Positions 24,026 through 33,072 of a stretch of 64,000 bases of DNA are shown here, piece by piece. Numbering within the stretch: position 1 is the first letter of the stretch; each line of letters starts with the position of its first letter. The DNA comes from Paenibacillus sp. SYP-B4298. Lineage in GTDB: Bacteria > Bacillota > Bacilli > Paenibacillales > Paenibacillaceae. A program made the position numbers and the translations under genes. Below the pieces are notes generated by a model that was given only the letters and a program-made list of their open reading frames with translations, did no database searches and was not told the origin of the DNA. The DNA lies in assembly GCF_027627475.1 (NCBI RefSeq), contig NZ_CP115484.1, forward strand, positions 5,201,001 through 5,265,000, given 5' to 3'.

Positions 24026-25854
24026 GACACGCCGCCCCTCTCCTGCATCGTAGGTAAAGTAAAGGTAACGACCGTGCCTTCATTCCATTCGGAGTCGAGC
24101 GAGATGGTGCCCCCGTGCGCCTTGATAATTTCCCGGGCAATGGACAGACCAAGCCCTGTGCCCCCCATATTGCGCGACCGCGCCTTGTCCACACGGTAGA
24201 AACGGTCGAAGATACGGCTCAGATCCTTCTTAGGAATGCCAATCCCCGTATCCTTGACGCGGATCGAGATGGAATCAGCATCCGCCATAGCGGCAGAGAT
24301 TTCGATATGACCGCCGTCCATCGTATACTTGATCGCATTGGACACCAGATTATCTAGCACCTGATCAATCTGGTCACGATCCAGCCAGGCCGTTGTGACC
24401 GGATGCTTCACCTGCACATTCGCATGAATGGACTTCTGCCGCAGTTGGAAGGAAAAGCGGTCAGCCACCTCCTCCAGCATCTCTGCAATATCCGTCTCTT
24501 GACGGCGCAGCGGCGCCTGGTTCGAGTCGAGTCGCGACAGATGGAGCAGATCTGTAACCAGCCGGATCATCCGCTCCACCTCATTGCTGATGACGCCGAC
24601 GAACCGACCGGCCAGCTCCTTCTCTTGCAGTGCGCCATCCTCCAGCGCCTCAGCATAGCTCTTGATCGTCGTCAGCGGCGTGCGCAGCTCATGCGATACA
24701 TTGGCCACGAACTCACGCCTGGATTGCTCCAGCTTCTCCTGCTCAGTCACATCCTGCAGCACGACGATCGTCCCCGACGCCGTCTTGTCACGCCGATGAA
24801 TCGGAGTGAACGTCACCCGCATCGTATAGTCATGCTCATACTCCGGGCCCTCATTGCGAATCATGATCACCTGTTCAGCCGGGCCGCGCAACTGAGCCAT
24901 CCGTTCTTCACCCAGCCCCAGCAGCTCTGTCAATGGCTTGCCCTCTCCCTGCTCGATCGCGAGCATCTCACGCGCTCTGCGGTTCGTCACGGCAACGACG
25001 CCCTGCTCATCCGTAGCGATGACCCCATCACTCATATTCGTCAGAATCGATGCCAGCTTCTCCTTCTCCTCCTCATTAGCCGACAGCGCCTCCTGCAGCC
25101 GCGCAGTCATCTCATTGAAGGCCTCGCTTAGCTGTCCGATCTCATCATCTCCATGCACAGGCACCTGCTGATCGAATCGCCCCTCGGCGACTGCAGTCGC
25201 ATGGCGAGTCAGCCCCTTGATCGGGTTCGTAATCGTATGTGCCAGCAGGACGCTCAGGATGCCTGTCAGCCCCAGCGCGATCAGCATCCCGGACATGAAG
25301 ATGCCATTTACACGATTAATCGTCTCATACAGCCCGTTCATCGAAGCGACAATATAGACCGCACCGATGACCTTGCTATCATGGAATGCCGGCTTGGCGA
25401 CGACCTTCTTGCGAACATTGTCCTCGCTAATAATGTCCTCTTCATTGTCTCGTATCCCCTGTAGCGCCCGACTGACCGCCAGCGTCGTGTTCTTGCGCCC
25501 GACGTAGGATTGATGGGACGGCATCGATGTTGTTAGCACCTTGCCGCTCGCATCGAGCACCTGAATCTCCGCTTCGTTAATACTGAACAGCGTGCTGACG
25601 ATATCGCGCAGATCCCCGATCGTCTGCTCATCTGTCGTATTGGGACTTTGCGTCGATGGCGACAGCGTCTGCTCCACAAACTTGGTTAGAATATTGGCCT
25701 GCTCGTTCAGGTTGTTGGTGAACGACTCCATCAGCGATGTCTTCATCGTACTGATGAAATAAACGCCAATCAACTGCATGCCGATCAGAATCAGCAGCAC
25801 ATAGATAATAATCAGCTTGACCTGTATCGTACCGAAGATACGGGTGCCCTTCAT
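24022..25854 (-). CDS. walK: Cell-wall sensor histidine kinase WalK
   Basis: 610 residues. Two membrane helices (about 13-34 and 184-205) flank an external PAS-like sensor. Then come HAMP ([26 protein letters not shown]), a cytoplasmic PAS domain ([29 protein letters not shown]), the phospho-acceptor [23 protein letters not shown], and the ATPase with [55 protein letters not shown]. It phosphorylates WalR to control peptidoglycan hydrolases; the pair is usually essential in Firmicutes. The start overlaps the walR stop by four bases. Confidence 0.97.
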   Translation of the reverse strand: MKGTRIFGTIQVKLIIIYVLLILIGMQLIGVYFISTMKTSLMESFTNNLNEQANILTKFVEQTLSPSTQSPNTTDEQTIGDLRDIVSTLFSINEAEIQVLDASGKVLTTSMPSHQSYVGRKNTTLAVSRALQGIRDNEEDIISEDNVRKKVVAKPAFHDSKVIGAVYIVASMNGLYETINRVNGIFMSGMLIALGLTGILSVLLAHTITNPIKGLTRHATAVAEGRFDQQVPVHGDDEIGQLSEAFNEMTARLQEALSANEEEKEKLASILTNMSDGVIATDEQGVVAVTNRRAREMLAIEQGEGKPLTELLGLGEERMAQLRGPAEQVIMIRNEGPEYEHDYTMRVTFTPIHRRDKTASGTIVVLQDVTEQEKLEQSRREFVANVSHELRTPLTTIKSYAEALEDGALQEKELAGRFVGVISNEVERMIRLVTDLLHLSRLDSNQAPLRRQETDIAEMLEEVADRFSFQLRQKSIHANVQVKHPVTTAWLDRDQIDQVLDNLVSNAIKYTMDGGHIEISAAMADADSISIRVKDTGIGIPKKDLSRIFDRFYRVDKARSRNMGGTGLGLSIAREIIKAHGGTISLDSEWNEGTVVTFTLPTMQERGGVS

Positions 25855-26606
25855 CGATACCCGAAGCCTCCCGACTTTGGATTACGCATCAAATATCCCA
25901 AGCCTCTGCGCGTCAGAATATATTCCGGGCGGCTCGGATCATCCTCGATCTTCTCCCGCAGTCTGCGGATCGTCACATCAACCGTGCGCACATCGCCAAA
26001 ATATTCGAATCCCCATACCGCCTGCAGCAGATGCTCACGGGTCATCACCTTCCCGCAATTGCGCGCCAAATAGTGCACCAGCTCATACTCGCGATGTGTC
26101 AAATCCAGCGGCTCATCGTCCTTATATACAACATACATGTCTGTATCAATGAACAGATTGAACAGCTCCAGCCCCTGGCGTTCCGGCTGCTTGCTCTTAT
26201 CCTCCTGGGCATCGCCCCCGGCCGCCATCAGCTCGGCTGTCTTCTGCTGTCTGCGCAGATGCGCCTTGACCCGAGCCAGCAGCTCGCGCGTGCTGAACGG
26301 CTTGGTGACATAATCATCCGCACCCATCTCCAGCCCCAGCACCTTGTCCAGCTCGGTATCCTTGGCTGTCAGCATAATAATCGGTGTCTGCAGACGGGTA
26401 CGAATCTCGCGACATACATCCATCCCGTCCTTGACCGGCAGCATCAGATCGAGCAGGATCAGATCCGGCTCTTCCTCGAAGGCCAACTGCACGGCCGCTC
26501 CTCCGTCTGACGCACAGATGACCTGATGACCTTCCTTCTCCAGATTAAATTTGATGATATCTGCAATCGGCTGCTCATCGTCTACAACCAATATTTTTCC
26601 ATGCAT
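25851..26606 (-). CDS. walR: Response regulator WalR
   Basis: 251 residues. The receiver domain has the acidic pocket VDDEQP, phospho-Asp in [13 protein letters not shown], and TAKD and KPF motifs. The OmpR-type winged helix ends [25 protein letters not shown]. The linker is longer than usual (about 16 extra residues, [28 protein letters not shown]). It is the first gene of the walRK-yycHIJ-htrA block. A sigma-A-like promoter lies just upstream. Confidence 0.97.
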   Translation of the reverse strand: MHGKILVVDDEQPIADIIKFNLEKEGHQVICASDGGAAVQLAFEEEPDLILLDLMLPVKDGMDVCREIRTRLQTPIIMLTAKDTELDKVLGLEMGADDYVTKPFSTRELLARVKAHLRRQQKTAELMAAGGDAQEDKSKQPERQGLELFNLFIDTDMYVVYKDDEPLDLTHREYELVHYLARNCGKVMTREHLLQAVWGFEYFGDVRTVDVTIRRLREKIEDDPSRPEYILTRRGLGYLMRNPKSGGFGYR

Positions 26607-26641
26607 GACCTCACCGCCTGTCCCTGCTTCATTTTGCTCTT

Positions 26642-26671
26642 ATTTTAACATACCTTCGTCCCGACACCCAA
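26642..26671 (-). promoter_or_regulatory. Candidate walR promoter
   Basis: Minus strand TTGGGT (26666-26671), an 18-base spacer, TAAAAT (26642-26647), 36 bases before the walR start codon. Confidence 0.55.
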
Positions 26672-26726
26672 TTAAAGTTCTATCAGCTACCTCGCACTTC
26701 GTCCCCAGGGGAGTATTCCCCGCACG

Positions 26727-26763
26727 CTAAAAACTCCCCCACAGCAGACGCTATGGGAGAGTT
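26727..26763 (-). terminator. Terminator of the M23 peptidase gene
   Basis: Stem of ten positions with one mismatch (26732-26741 with 26754-26763), followed on the minus strand by TTTTTAG. A second hairpin, CTTCACTG (26772-26779) with CAGTGAAG (26791-26798), lies between it and the gene. Confidence 0.82.
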
Positions 26764-26826
26764 GAAGTGGACTTCACTGCCACATCGCAGCAGTGAAGAT
26801 AATATTCAGATATAAGTGCTGTACGC

Positions 26827-28368
26827 TTATAAATAACTCAGCGGATTCTGTGCATCGCCTTCCTTGAGAATCTCAAAATGAAGATGAGTTCCTGTTGAAC
26901 GCCCTGTATTGCCCATGACGCCGATCTGGTCGCCCTTCTCTACAATGTCGCCCTTGCTGACAGTATAGCTGCTCAGATGTCCGTACAAGGTCTTGAATCC
27001 GTTCTGATGGTTCAGGATCACCACATTGCCGTAGCCATTCTTCTGTCCGACGAACTCCACAACCGCCTCATCGGACGCCAGGATTGATTTGCTGCCGGTA
27101 ATGTCGATCCCCTTATGCTGACGCCCCCAGCGCTTGCCGAAGGAGCTGGATACCTTGGCGCTGCTCACTGGCCACGCGAACTTGCCGCTGCCCTCGCCAC
27201 GCACCACCTTGGTTCCCTTGATGATAACCGACGGCACAGCCGGCTCCAGAATTTCCTCGCCGGTCACCTCCTCGCTCATCAGGTAGCCATTCTGCTTCAC
27301 AAGCTTATACGTCACCAGCTTCTTGCCCGGCTTGCCCTCGGTCACTACCTTCGACTCGCCTTCGCGCATCTCATCATTCTTCTGGATCGTAATCGGCGGC
27401 TCGACCTTCTCCGTCTCCTTGACGATCTCCTCTGTCTGCACCGTCACCGCAGGCTGAATCACCGTCAGATCGAGCTCATCGCCTACCCGAATAATATCAT
27501 CCTCGATCCACGGGTTGTTCTGGTAGATCACCTGACGGGAAATATCGAACTTGGAGGCGATACAGCCTACACAGTCACCCTCCTGCACCGTATACTTGGT
27601 CGGCTTGTTCGTTCCCTGCGTCAGCCGCTTGTATAGCTCCTCCTCGTCTGTGACGCGCTCAGGTGAGATGCTGATCTCTCCAGTAGCGATGTCCTCGACG
27701 AACTCCACCTTCGTCACTTCCTTCGACTCCACCTGTGCCTGGCTATCATCGAAGGCAAGCGCCTTCACCTTCATACCGCTCTTGCCAGCGCTCTCCGTAC
27801 CATATTGCGCCTGTATCTTCTCCAGCACCCGATCGGCTGCCGCCTGGTCTGCGGCGATGCCGATCAGCTTGCCCTCCACTCGTACCTCGACGCCGACTGC
27901 ATGGAAGTCCAGCAGACCTCCCAGCTTCTGCAGCGTCTGCTCGCTCTCAGGCTGTGCCTTGAATCCGCTCTGCGGGACATAATCCAGCGTACCGGTCTCC
28001 ATCACCATCTGCAGCCCCGGATGCTGCTGCTCAACCTCCTGCTTCCTGCTTGCGAGCAGTTCGTCCACCTGCTGCGGATTGTCGATCGTTCCAAGCTGCT
28101 CGCCATCTCTATATACAAGATAATAATCTATCGTATTAGCGGAAATGTATTGCTGTGTTGTAAAGCCCGCGATCGCCAGTAAGGCCATTACGCCCGCTGC
28201 AATCAGATAGGGCTTGCGGCGGCCAGCAATAGTCAGTACCTGCCCCTCCGCACCATCCTTGCCTGTCTTCCCCTTGATCTTCATATCCTTCATGCCTAGC
28301 TTGCGAAAGCTGGTCTGCAACCATTGTCCTACTTTCCGCAATGGATGTTTATCCCTGAAAACGGCCAT
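26827..28368 (-). CDS. LysM-G5-M23 peptidoglycan endopeptidase
   Basis: 513 residues, RBS AAGGAG. A basic cytoplasmic segment and one membrane helix (PYLIAAGVMALLAIAGFTT, 54-72) lead to an extracytoplasmic chain. About 75-250 is a repeated alpha/beta region. LysM follows (TKYTVQEGDCVGCIASKFDISRQVIYQNNPWIEDDIIRVGDEL), then G5 (TEEIVKETEKVEPPITIQKNDEMREGESKVVTEGKPGKKLVTYKLVKQNG), and the M23 zinc peptidase with HKGIDITG and TGTHLHFEIL (HxxxD and HxH ligands). It should cut peptidoglycan cross-bridges. The LysM has a CxxC (CVGC) where a Ser/Thr-Leu is usual. It lies directly upstream of walR and could be a Wal target, although I did not find a convincing WalR box. Confidence 0.93.
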   Translation of the reverse strand: MAVFRDKHPLRKVGQWLQTSFRKLGMKDMKIKGKTGKDGAEGQVLTIAGRRKPYLIAAGVMALLAIAGFTTQQYISANTIDYYLVYRDGEQLGTIDNPQQVDELLASRKQEVEQQHPGLQMVMETGTLDYVPQSGFKAQPESEQTLQKLGGLLDFHAVGVEVRVEGKLIGIAADQAAADRVLEKIQAQYGTESAGKSGMKVKALAFDDSQAQVESKEVTKVEFVEDIATGEISISPERVTDEEELYKRLTQGTNKPTKYTVQEGDCVGCIASKFDISRQVIYQNNPWIEDDIIRVGDELDLTVIQPAVTVQTEEIVKETEKVEPPITIQKNDEMREGESKVVTEGKPGKKLVTYKLVKQNGYLMSEEVTGEEILEPAVPSVIIKGTKVVRGEGSGKFAWPVSSAKVSSSFGKRWGRQHKGIDITGSKSILASDEAVVEFVGQKNGYGNVVILNHQNGFKTLYGHLSSYTVSKGDIVEKGDQIGVMGNTGRSTGTHLHFEILKEGDAQNPLSYL

Positions 28369-28513
28369 GATCTGCTCCTTCTTAACGCATAATCTAGTAA
28401 AGTCTAAGGTTTCGACAAAATCAATAGGTTAAATTCACCATTTCTTGTCACCCTGTGCTCTACTTTATCACACGCCAAACAGGATGTTCAACCGCTTGAG
28501 GGAAAGAGAAAGA

Positions 28514-29356
28514 TTAATATTTTTTTAGAATCTCCATTAAGGACTGATATTCCTCATCATTTAGGTGCTGCGCCACGATCTGCTGGATGTCCTGCAGCTC
28601 GCTCTCTGTGAGCCCGTCCTCCATGTATAGAGAGATGGTCTGCCATGCCTGCTGCGGCAGACGCTCGGCTATGATGGCGAACATCTTCTGCTTATCCTCA
28701 GCGCTGATCTGCCCCTTAGTCTGCACTAATTCATCCGCCGACAGGACGAGCGGGTCCGATCCGTCAAGCTCCTGCTCTCCCACTCCCGGCACACCATCGC
28801 CCCGGCTGCTGCTGGCCCCATCCGCTGCCGTTGCACCCGAATTAGCCTTCGTTCCACTGCCCGCTCCGAACTCGATCGACAGCGGCGGCTCCTCCTCGCC
28901 AGCACTCTGCGCTGCCGCATCACCAGTCGACTCCGTGCCATTGCTGCTCTCGCCATTCGTGGCGCCAGCGGCACCCGAATGAGCTTCCCGGGCACTCTCT
29001 CCTACTGACGCTTGGTCTTCCACAGTCTCGTCAGCCCCGTCAGCTCCCCCAGCTTCGCTCCTCTGCCCTCCTGTGCTGCCGCTCTGGCTTCCGCCAGATG
29101 CTTCCTTGCTCGCAGCCCCTGCTCCCTCCTCGGCCGTCTCACTCGGCTGCTTGCCGCTTGCCGCGGGGCCACCCCACAGACTGCCCCATACACCCGAGAG
29201 TGCAAGCTTCGGCGGCTCCACAGGGAGATTGTACTGCTTAATAAAGCTGCCGACATAGCTATTCACAATATAAGCTGTCGTCCACACCGATAGCATACTG
29301 ACCACCAGTGCTGCCAACGCCCATTTGCCGATCCACCAGACGATTCTCATCATCAT
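28514..29356 (-). CDS. Membrane-anchored protein with long Gly/Ser/Glu linker
   Basis: 280 residues, GGAGG 9 bases before the first ATG. One membrane helix (IGKWALAALVVSMLSVWTTAYIV, 9-31), a short conserved-looking segment (NSYVGSFIKQYNLPVEPPKL), then about 130 residues of low complexity (Gly, Ser, Ala, Glu, Thr; about 65-195). A helical C-terminal domain of 75 residues closes it (LVLSADELVQTKGQISAEDKQKMFAIIAERLPQQAWQTISLYMEDGLTESELQDIQQIVAQHL). I do not recognise the family. The layout suggests an external domain on a flexible tether. It lies between purA and the peptidase gene on the same strand. Confidence 0.72.
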   Translation of the reverse strand: MMMRIVWWIGKWALAALVVSMLSVWTTAYIVNSYVGSFIKQYNLPVEPPKLALSGVWGSLWGGPAASGKQPSETAEEGAGAASKEASGGSQSGSTGGQRSEAGGADGADETVEDQASVGESAREAHSGAAGATNGESSNGTESTGDAAAQSAGEEEPPLSIEFGAGSGTKANSGATAADGASSSRGDGVPGVGEQELDGSDPLVLSADELVQTKGQISAEDKQKMFAIIAERLPQQAWQTISLYMEDGLTESELQDIQQIVAQHLNDEEYQSLMEILKKY

Positions 29357-29590
29357 TGCCGCTATCCTCCTCTGCCATTGGCGTCACTGCTCTAAGGCGC
29401 TTTGGCGTACCATCGCTTGATTGCTTCATCTTCATTTCAGCCACCAACTCATTTGAGCCACCAACTGAGGCCCCCTGGCAGAGAACCCCTGCCTTGAAGA
29501 CAGCCGGGCTCCCGCTTTCGTTCCTTGCTGAGCAGTCTAACCTATTAGCCAGTATAGGCAATCTCAGATGCGGCCAACCGTGCACATAGC

Positions 29591-29699
29591 AAAAAACAGC
29601 CTCGCTCACGCACCGCAGACAGCGCCGCCAGGATAGCTCGCCTGTGTACAGGCGAACCATCTGCAGCGCCGTCTTCCACTACGCGTGAGAGAGGCTGTT
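29591..29699 (-). terminator. Long nested hairpin, purA terminator
   Basis: A 109-base structured element starts 14 bases after the purA stop. The outer stem (16 bp, one mismatch) joins AACAGCCTC...CTCACGC and GCGTGAG...GAGGCTGTT. A second stem, AGACGGCGC with GCGCTGTCT, lies inside, and an inner TCGCCTG/CAGGCGA hairpin caps it. On the minus strand it ends in six T residues. Much longer than a normal terminator. The rest of 29357-29713 holds no recognised gene. Confidence 0.75.
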
Positions 29700-29713
29700 C
29701 TATTGGAATACGA

Positions 29714-30997
29714 TTAATAGATGTTCACAACCGGGTTGGTCTGCTCGCGATTACGGCCTACGGAGAAGATCGCGATCGGAATGCCTGTCAGCTCGGATAC
29801 GCGCTGTACATAGCGCTGTGTCGATTCCGGGAGGTCCTCCAGCTTCTTCGCACCAGATATATCCTCACTCCAGCCTGGCAGCTCCTCGTACACGGCCTCG
29901 CACTCTGCCAGCATCTTCAGGCTCGCAGGGTAGTGCTGAATGATCTCGCCACGATACTTGTAGCCCGTGCAGATCTTGACCGTCTCCAGTCCCGTAAGCA
30001 CGTCCAGCGAGTTCAGAGATAGCCCTGTAATGCCGCTTACACGGCGCGCATGGCGCACCACGACGCTGTCAAACCAGCCAACGCGGCGAGGACGTCCTGT
30101 AACGGTGCCATACTCATGTCCGGTCTCGCGGATCTGATCGCCGATCGCATCATGCAGCTCGGTCGGGAACGGGCCATCGCCAACACGGGTCGTGTATGCC
30201 TTCGCAACCCCGATGACCTGTTGGATTTTGGACGGTCCTACACCGGAGCCGATGCACACGCCGCCGGCTGTCGGGTTGGAGGAGGTCACGAACGGATAGG
30301 TGCCCTGGTCGATGTCCAGCATGACCCCTTGCGCGCCCTCGAACAGAATATGCTTGCCCTCGTCGATCGCATCATTCAGCACAACGGAGGTGTCCGTCAC
30401 ATAAGGACGAAGCTTCTCCGCGTAGCCCAAATACTCTTGAATGATCGCTTCGGCATCCACCGGCTCGCCGCCATATACCTGCTCGATAACCTGGTTTTTC
30501 TGCTCGACAAGCAAGCGCACCTTGCTCTCGAATTCTTCGGCGTCCATCAGGTCTGCGATCCGAATGCCCGCTCTAGCCGCCTTATCCATATAGCAGGGAC
30601 CGATGCCCTTGCGTGTTGTTCCGATCTTGTTGTCGCCCTTACGGTCTTCCTCCAGCGCATCCAGCACCATATGATACGGCATAATAACATGCGCGCGGTC
30701 GCTGATCTTGAGGTTGGCTGTCGAAAATCCGTTATCGTGAATGTACTGAATCTCATCGATCAATGCCGCCGGGTTAATGACCATCCCATTGCCGATGACG
30801 CACGTCTTGTCGTTGTTGAAAATTCCGGATGGAATCATCGTCAGCTTATATTTTTTGTTGCCGATAAGAATGGTGTGGCCAGCGTTGTTTCCGCCTTGAT
30901 AACGAGCGACGACATCGGCGCCATCCGCTAAATAATCCGTGATTTTGCCTTTTCCTTCGTCTCCCCACTGCGTTCCGACAACAACAACTGTTGACAT
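29714..30997 (-). CDS. purA: Adenylosuccinate synthetase
   Basis: 427 residues from the ATG at 30997 ([21 protein letters not shown]), chosen for family match and GGGGG 8 bases upstream. It joins IMP and aspartate using GTP, the first step from IMP to AMP. Hallmarks: [12 protein letters not shown]-loop, GGNNAGHTI with the catalytic His, [35 protein letters not shown] and VGDGPFPTE. Full length. It has a good promoter, with PurBox-like repeats immediately upstream. Confidence 0.98.
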   Translation of the reverse strand: MSTVVVVGTQWGDEGKGKITDYLADGADVVARYQGGNNAGHTILIGNKKYKLTMIPSGIFNNDKTCVIGNGMVINPAALIDEIQYIHDNGFSTANLKISDRAHVIMPYHMVLDALEEDRKGDNKIGTTRKGIGPCYMDKAARAGIRIADLMDAEEFESKVRLLVEQKNQVIEQVYGGEPVDAEAIIQEYLGYAEKLRPYVTDTSVVLNDAIDEGKHILFEGAQGVMLDIDQGTYPFVTSSNPTAGGVCIGSGVGPSKIQQVIGVAKAYTTRVGDGPFPTELHDAIGDQIRETGHEYGTVTGRPRRVGWFDSVVVRHARRVSGITGLSLNSLDVLTGLETVKICTGYKYRGEIIQHYPASLKMLAECEAVYEELPGWSEDISGAKKLEDLPESTQRYVQRVSELTGIPIAIFSVGRNREQTNPVVNIY

Positions 30998-31161
30998 TCC
31001 CATACCCCCGATTCAGTTATAAAACCCATTTGTTAGGTATTTATTGTAACGGCTGCCGCACTTCTGCACGGCGCACCTGCGTTACGCTACCGTAATAAAG
31101 CCCTTATGCCTTCCAATGTAAACGGCTTCGCTGATTCATTATTCTGCAAAGCAGCACTATA

Positions 31162-31190
31162 AGTGTATCAGCCTCAAATTTTAATGTCAA
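31162..31190 (-). promoter_or_regulatory. purA promoter
   Basis: Minus strand TTGACA (31185-31190), 17-base spacer, TACACT (31162-31167). A near-consensus sigma-A promoter that leaves a leader of about 155 bases before purA. Confidence 0.75.
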
Positions 31191-31192
31191 TA

Positions 31193-31236
31193 AAAAACGA
31201 ACAATTCCAAGAAAGTCCCCAGAATTGTTCGTAAAC
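31193..31236 (-). promoter_or_regulatory. PurBox-like inverted pair overlapping the dnaB terminator
   Basis: AAAAACGAACAAT (31193-31205) matches the PurR box AWWWCCGAACWWT at 12 of 13 positions. An inverted partner, ATTGTTCGTAAAC (31224-31236), lies 18 bases away. The same bases form an 11-bp stem (31197-31207 with 31222-31232) followed on the minus strand by TTTTTT, a good Rho-independent terminator for dnaB, which ends at 31239. The purA -35 starts 3 bases further on. Confidence 0.7.
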
Positions 31237-31238
31237 AA

Positions 31239-32600
31239 TCAGGACGCTGCTCCAGGCTCCTGATGGGTGCGATCGAGCGACACAAACTTGTTGAAGTTCT
31301 TGAGAAAGGCGAGCTCTACCGTGCCTACAGGGCCATTCCGCTGCTTGGCTATGATGATCTCAATAATATTTTTTTTCTCCGATTCCTTATCATAGTAATC
31401 ATCCCGGTAAAGAAATGCGACGATGTCGGCATCCTGCTCGATCGAGCCTGACTCCCGCAGGTCGGACATCATCGGACGCTTGTCCTGCCGCTGCTCCACG
31501 CCGCGGCTAAGCTGCGACAGCGCAATCACCGGTACCTCCAGCTCCCTGGCAATCTGCTTCAGCGTTCTGGAGATTTCCGATACCTCCTGCTGCCTGTTCT
31601 CGCCCGCTTTGCCACGACCCTGAATCAACTGCAGATAGTCGATCAGAATCATCCCAAGCCCCTTCTCCTTCTTCAGACGGCGGCACTTGGCGCGAATATC
31701 GGCCACGGTGATGCCGGGGGTGTCATCGATGTAGATTTCTGCCTCTGAGAGCGAGCCGATCGCCATCGTCAGCTTCTCCCAGTCATCTCCCTCCAGATAC
31801 CCGGTGCGCATCCGTCCCGCATCTACATTGGACTCTGCGCAGATCATCCGCTGCACCAACTGTGCTGCCGACATCTCCAGACTGAAGATTGCCACGGTCT
31901 CTCTTGCGCGCACGCCGACATTCTGGGCAATATTGAGCGCGAACGCGGTCTTCCCTACCGACGGCCTGGCAGCAACGATAATCAGATCATTGCGCTGGAA
32001 GCCGGAGGTCATCTTATCCAGATCGGTGAAGCCGGACGGAATACCGGTGGCCCCGCCCTTGTTGGAGTACAGATGCTCCACCCGCTCGAACACTTCCATC
32101 AGCACATCGCGAATCGAGATAAAGCCGCTGGACGCCCGCCGGTTGGAGATCTCCATAATCTTCTGCTCGGCCTCGCTGAGCAGAAGCCCAATATCGTCCG
32201 TCGCAGCATAGCCATTGGTCACAATCTGCGTCGCGGTGCGGATCAGCCGCCGGTACATCGACTTCTCCTCGACGATCTGGGCATAATAGTCGATATTGGC
32301 AGCCGTCGGCACCCCGCCTGCCAGCTTCGCCAGATAGCTGACGCCGCCGACCTCCTCCAGTTGCTGACGATCCTGCAGATAGGCTGTCAGCGTCACCAGA
32401 TCGATCGGCTGGTTGCCCTCCCCCAGCTCCACCATCGCTTCATAGATCAACTGATGCGGCGTACTATAGAAATCCTCACTGCGGATGCGCTCCATCGCGG
32501 TGATCAACGCTTCGCTTTGCAGCAAAATAGAGCCGAGCACGGCCTGCTCGGCTTCCATATTTTGCGGTGGTACACGTTCAAACATTAGATCCGGGTTCAT
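31239..32600 (-). CDS. dnaB: Replicative DNA helicase
   Basis: 453 residues, DnaB/DnaC-type hexameric helicase. The N-terminal helical domain (PPQNMEAEQAVLGSILLQSEALITAMERI) binds primase. The RecA-type motor has Walker A AARPSVGKTAFALN, the block IFSLEMSAAQLVQRM, Walker B MILIDYLQLI, and SQLSRGVEQRQDKRPMMSDLRESGSIEQDADIVAFLYRDDYY. RBS AAGGAG. It is in the rplI-dnaB order typical of the Bacillales. Its terminator overlaps the purA control region. Confidence 0.97.
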   Translation of the reverse strand: MNPDLMFERVPPQNMEAEQAVLGSILLQSEALITAMERIRSEDFYSTPHQLIYEAMVELGEGNQPIDLVTLTAYLQDRQQLEEVGGVSYLAKLAGGVPTAANIDYYAQIVEEKSMYRRLIRTATQIVTNGYAATDDIGLLLSEAEQKIMEISNRRASSGFISIRDVLMEVFERVEHLYSNKGGATGIPSGFTDLDKMTSGFQRNDLIIVAARPSVGKTAFALNIAQNVGVRARETVAIFSLEMSAAQLVQRMICAESNVDAGRMRTGYLEGDDWEKLTMAIGSLSEAEIYIDDTPGITVADIRAKCRRLKKEKGLGMILIDYLQLIQGRGKAGENRQQEVSEISRTLKQIARELEVPVIALSQLSRGVEQRQDKRPMMSDLRESGSIEQDADIVAFLYRDDYYDKESEKKNIIEIIIAKQRNGPVGTVELAFLKNFNKFVSLDRTHQEPGAAS

Positions 32601-32625
32601 GGTTCCAGCTCCTTGCCCGACTTCT

Positions 32626-33072
32626 TTATTCTTCTACAGTATGCACATGAAGCTTCGCCTTGACCTCATGATGCAGCTTGACTGCCACTTGGGTCACGCC
32701 GAGCGAACGAATCGGCTCCTCCAGCTCAATCTTGCGTTTGTCGATCTTGATGCCCGCCTGGCTCGCCAGCGCCTCAGCAACCTGCTTGCTCGTAATCGCG
32801 CCGAACAGTCTGCCGCCTTCGCCGGCCTTCGTCTTCACGATGACCTTGAGCTCGCCCAGACGAGCTGCCAGCTTCTCGGCATCCTCCTTCTCCTTCTCCT
32901 TGCGCTTTTGCTCCGCTGCGTTCTGTACCTCCAGCGTCTTCAGGTTGCCATCCGAAGCCAGCTTGATCAGCCCTTTTGGCAGCAGAAAATTGCGCGCATA
33001 GCCCTCCGATACTTCCTTAACCTCGCCCTTCTTGCCTTGACCCTTTACATCCTGCAGGAAAATGACCTTCAT
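32626..33072 (-). CDS. rplI: Ribosomal protein L9
   Basis: 148 residues. [39 protein letters not shown] is the L9 N-domain that binds 23S rRNA; a charged connecting helix ([20 protein letters not shown]) and the C-domain follow. The start overlaps the gdpP stop by four bases, indicating coupled translation. Confidence 0.98.
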   Translation of the reverse strand: MKVIFLQDVKGQGKKGEVKEVSEGYARNFLLPKGLIKLASDGNLKTLEVQNAAEQKRKEKEKEDAEKLAARLGELKVIVKTKAGEGGRLFGAITSKQVAEALASQAGIKIDKRKIELEEPIRSLGVTQVAVKLHHEVKAKLHVHTVEE

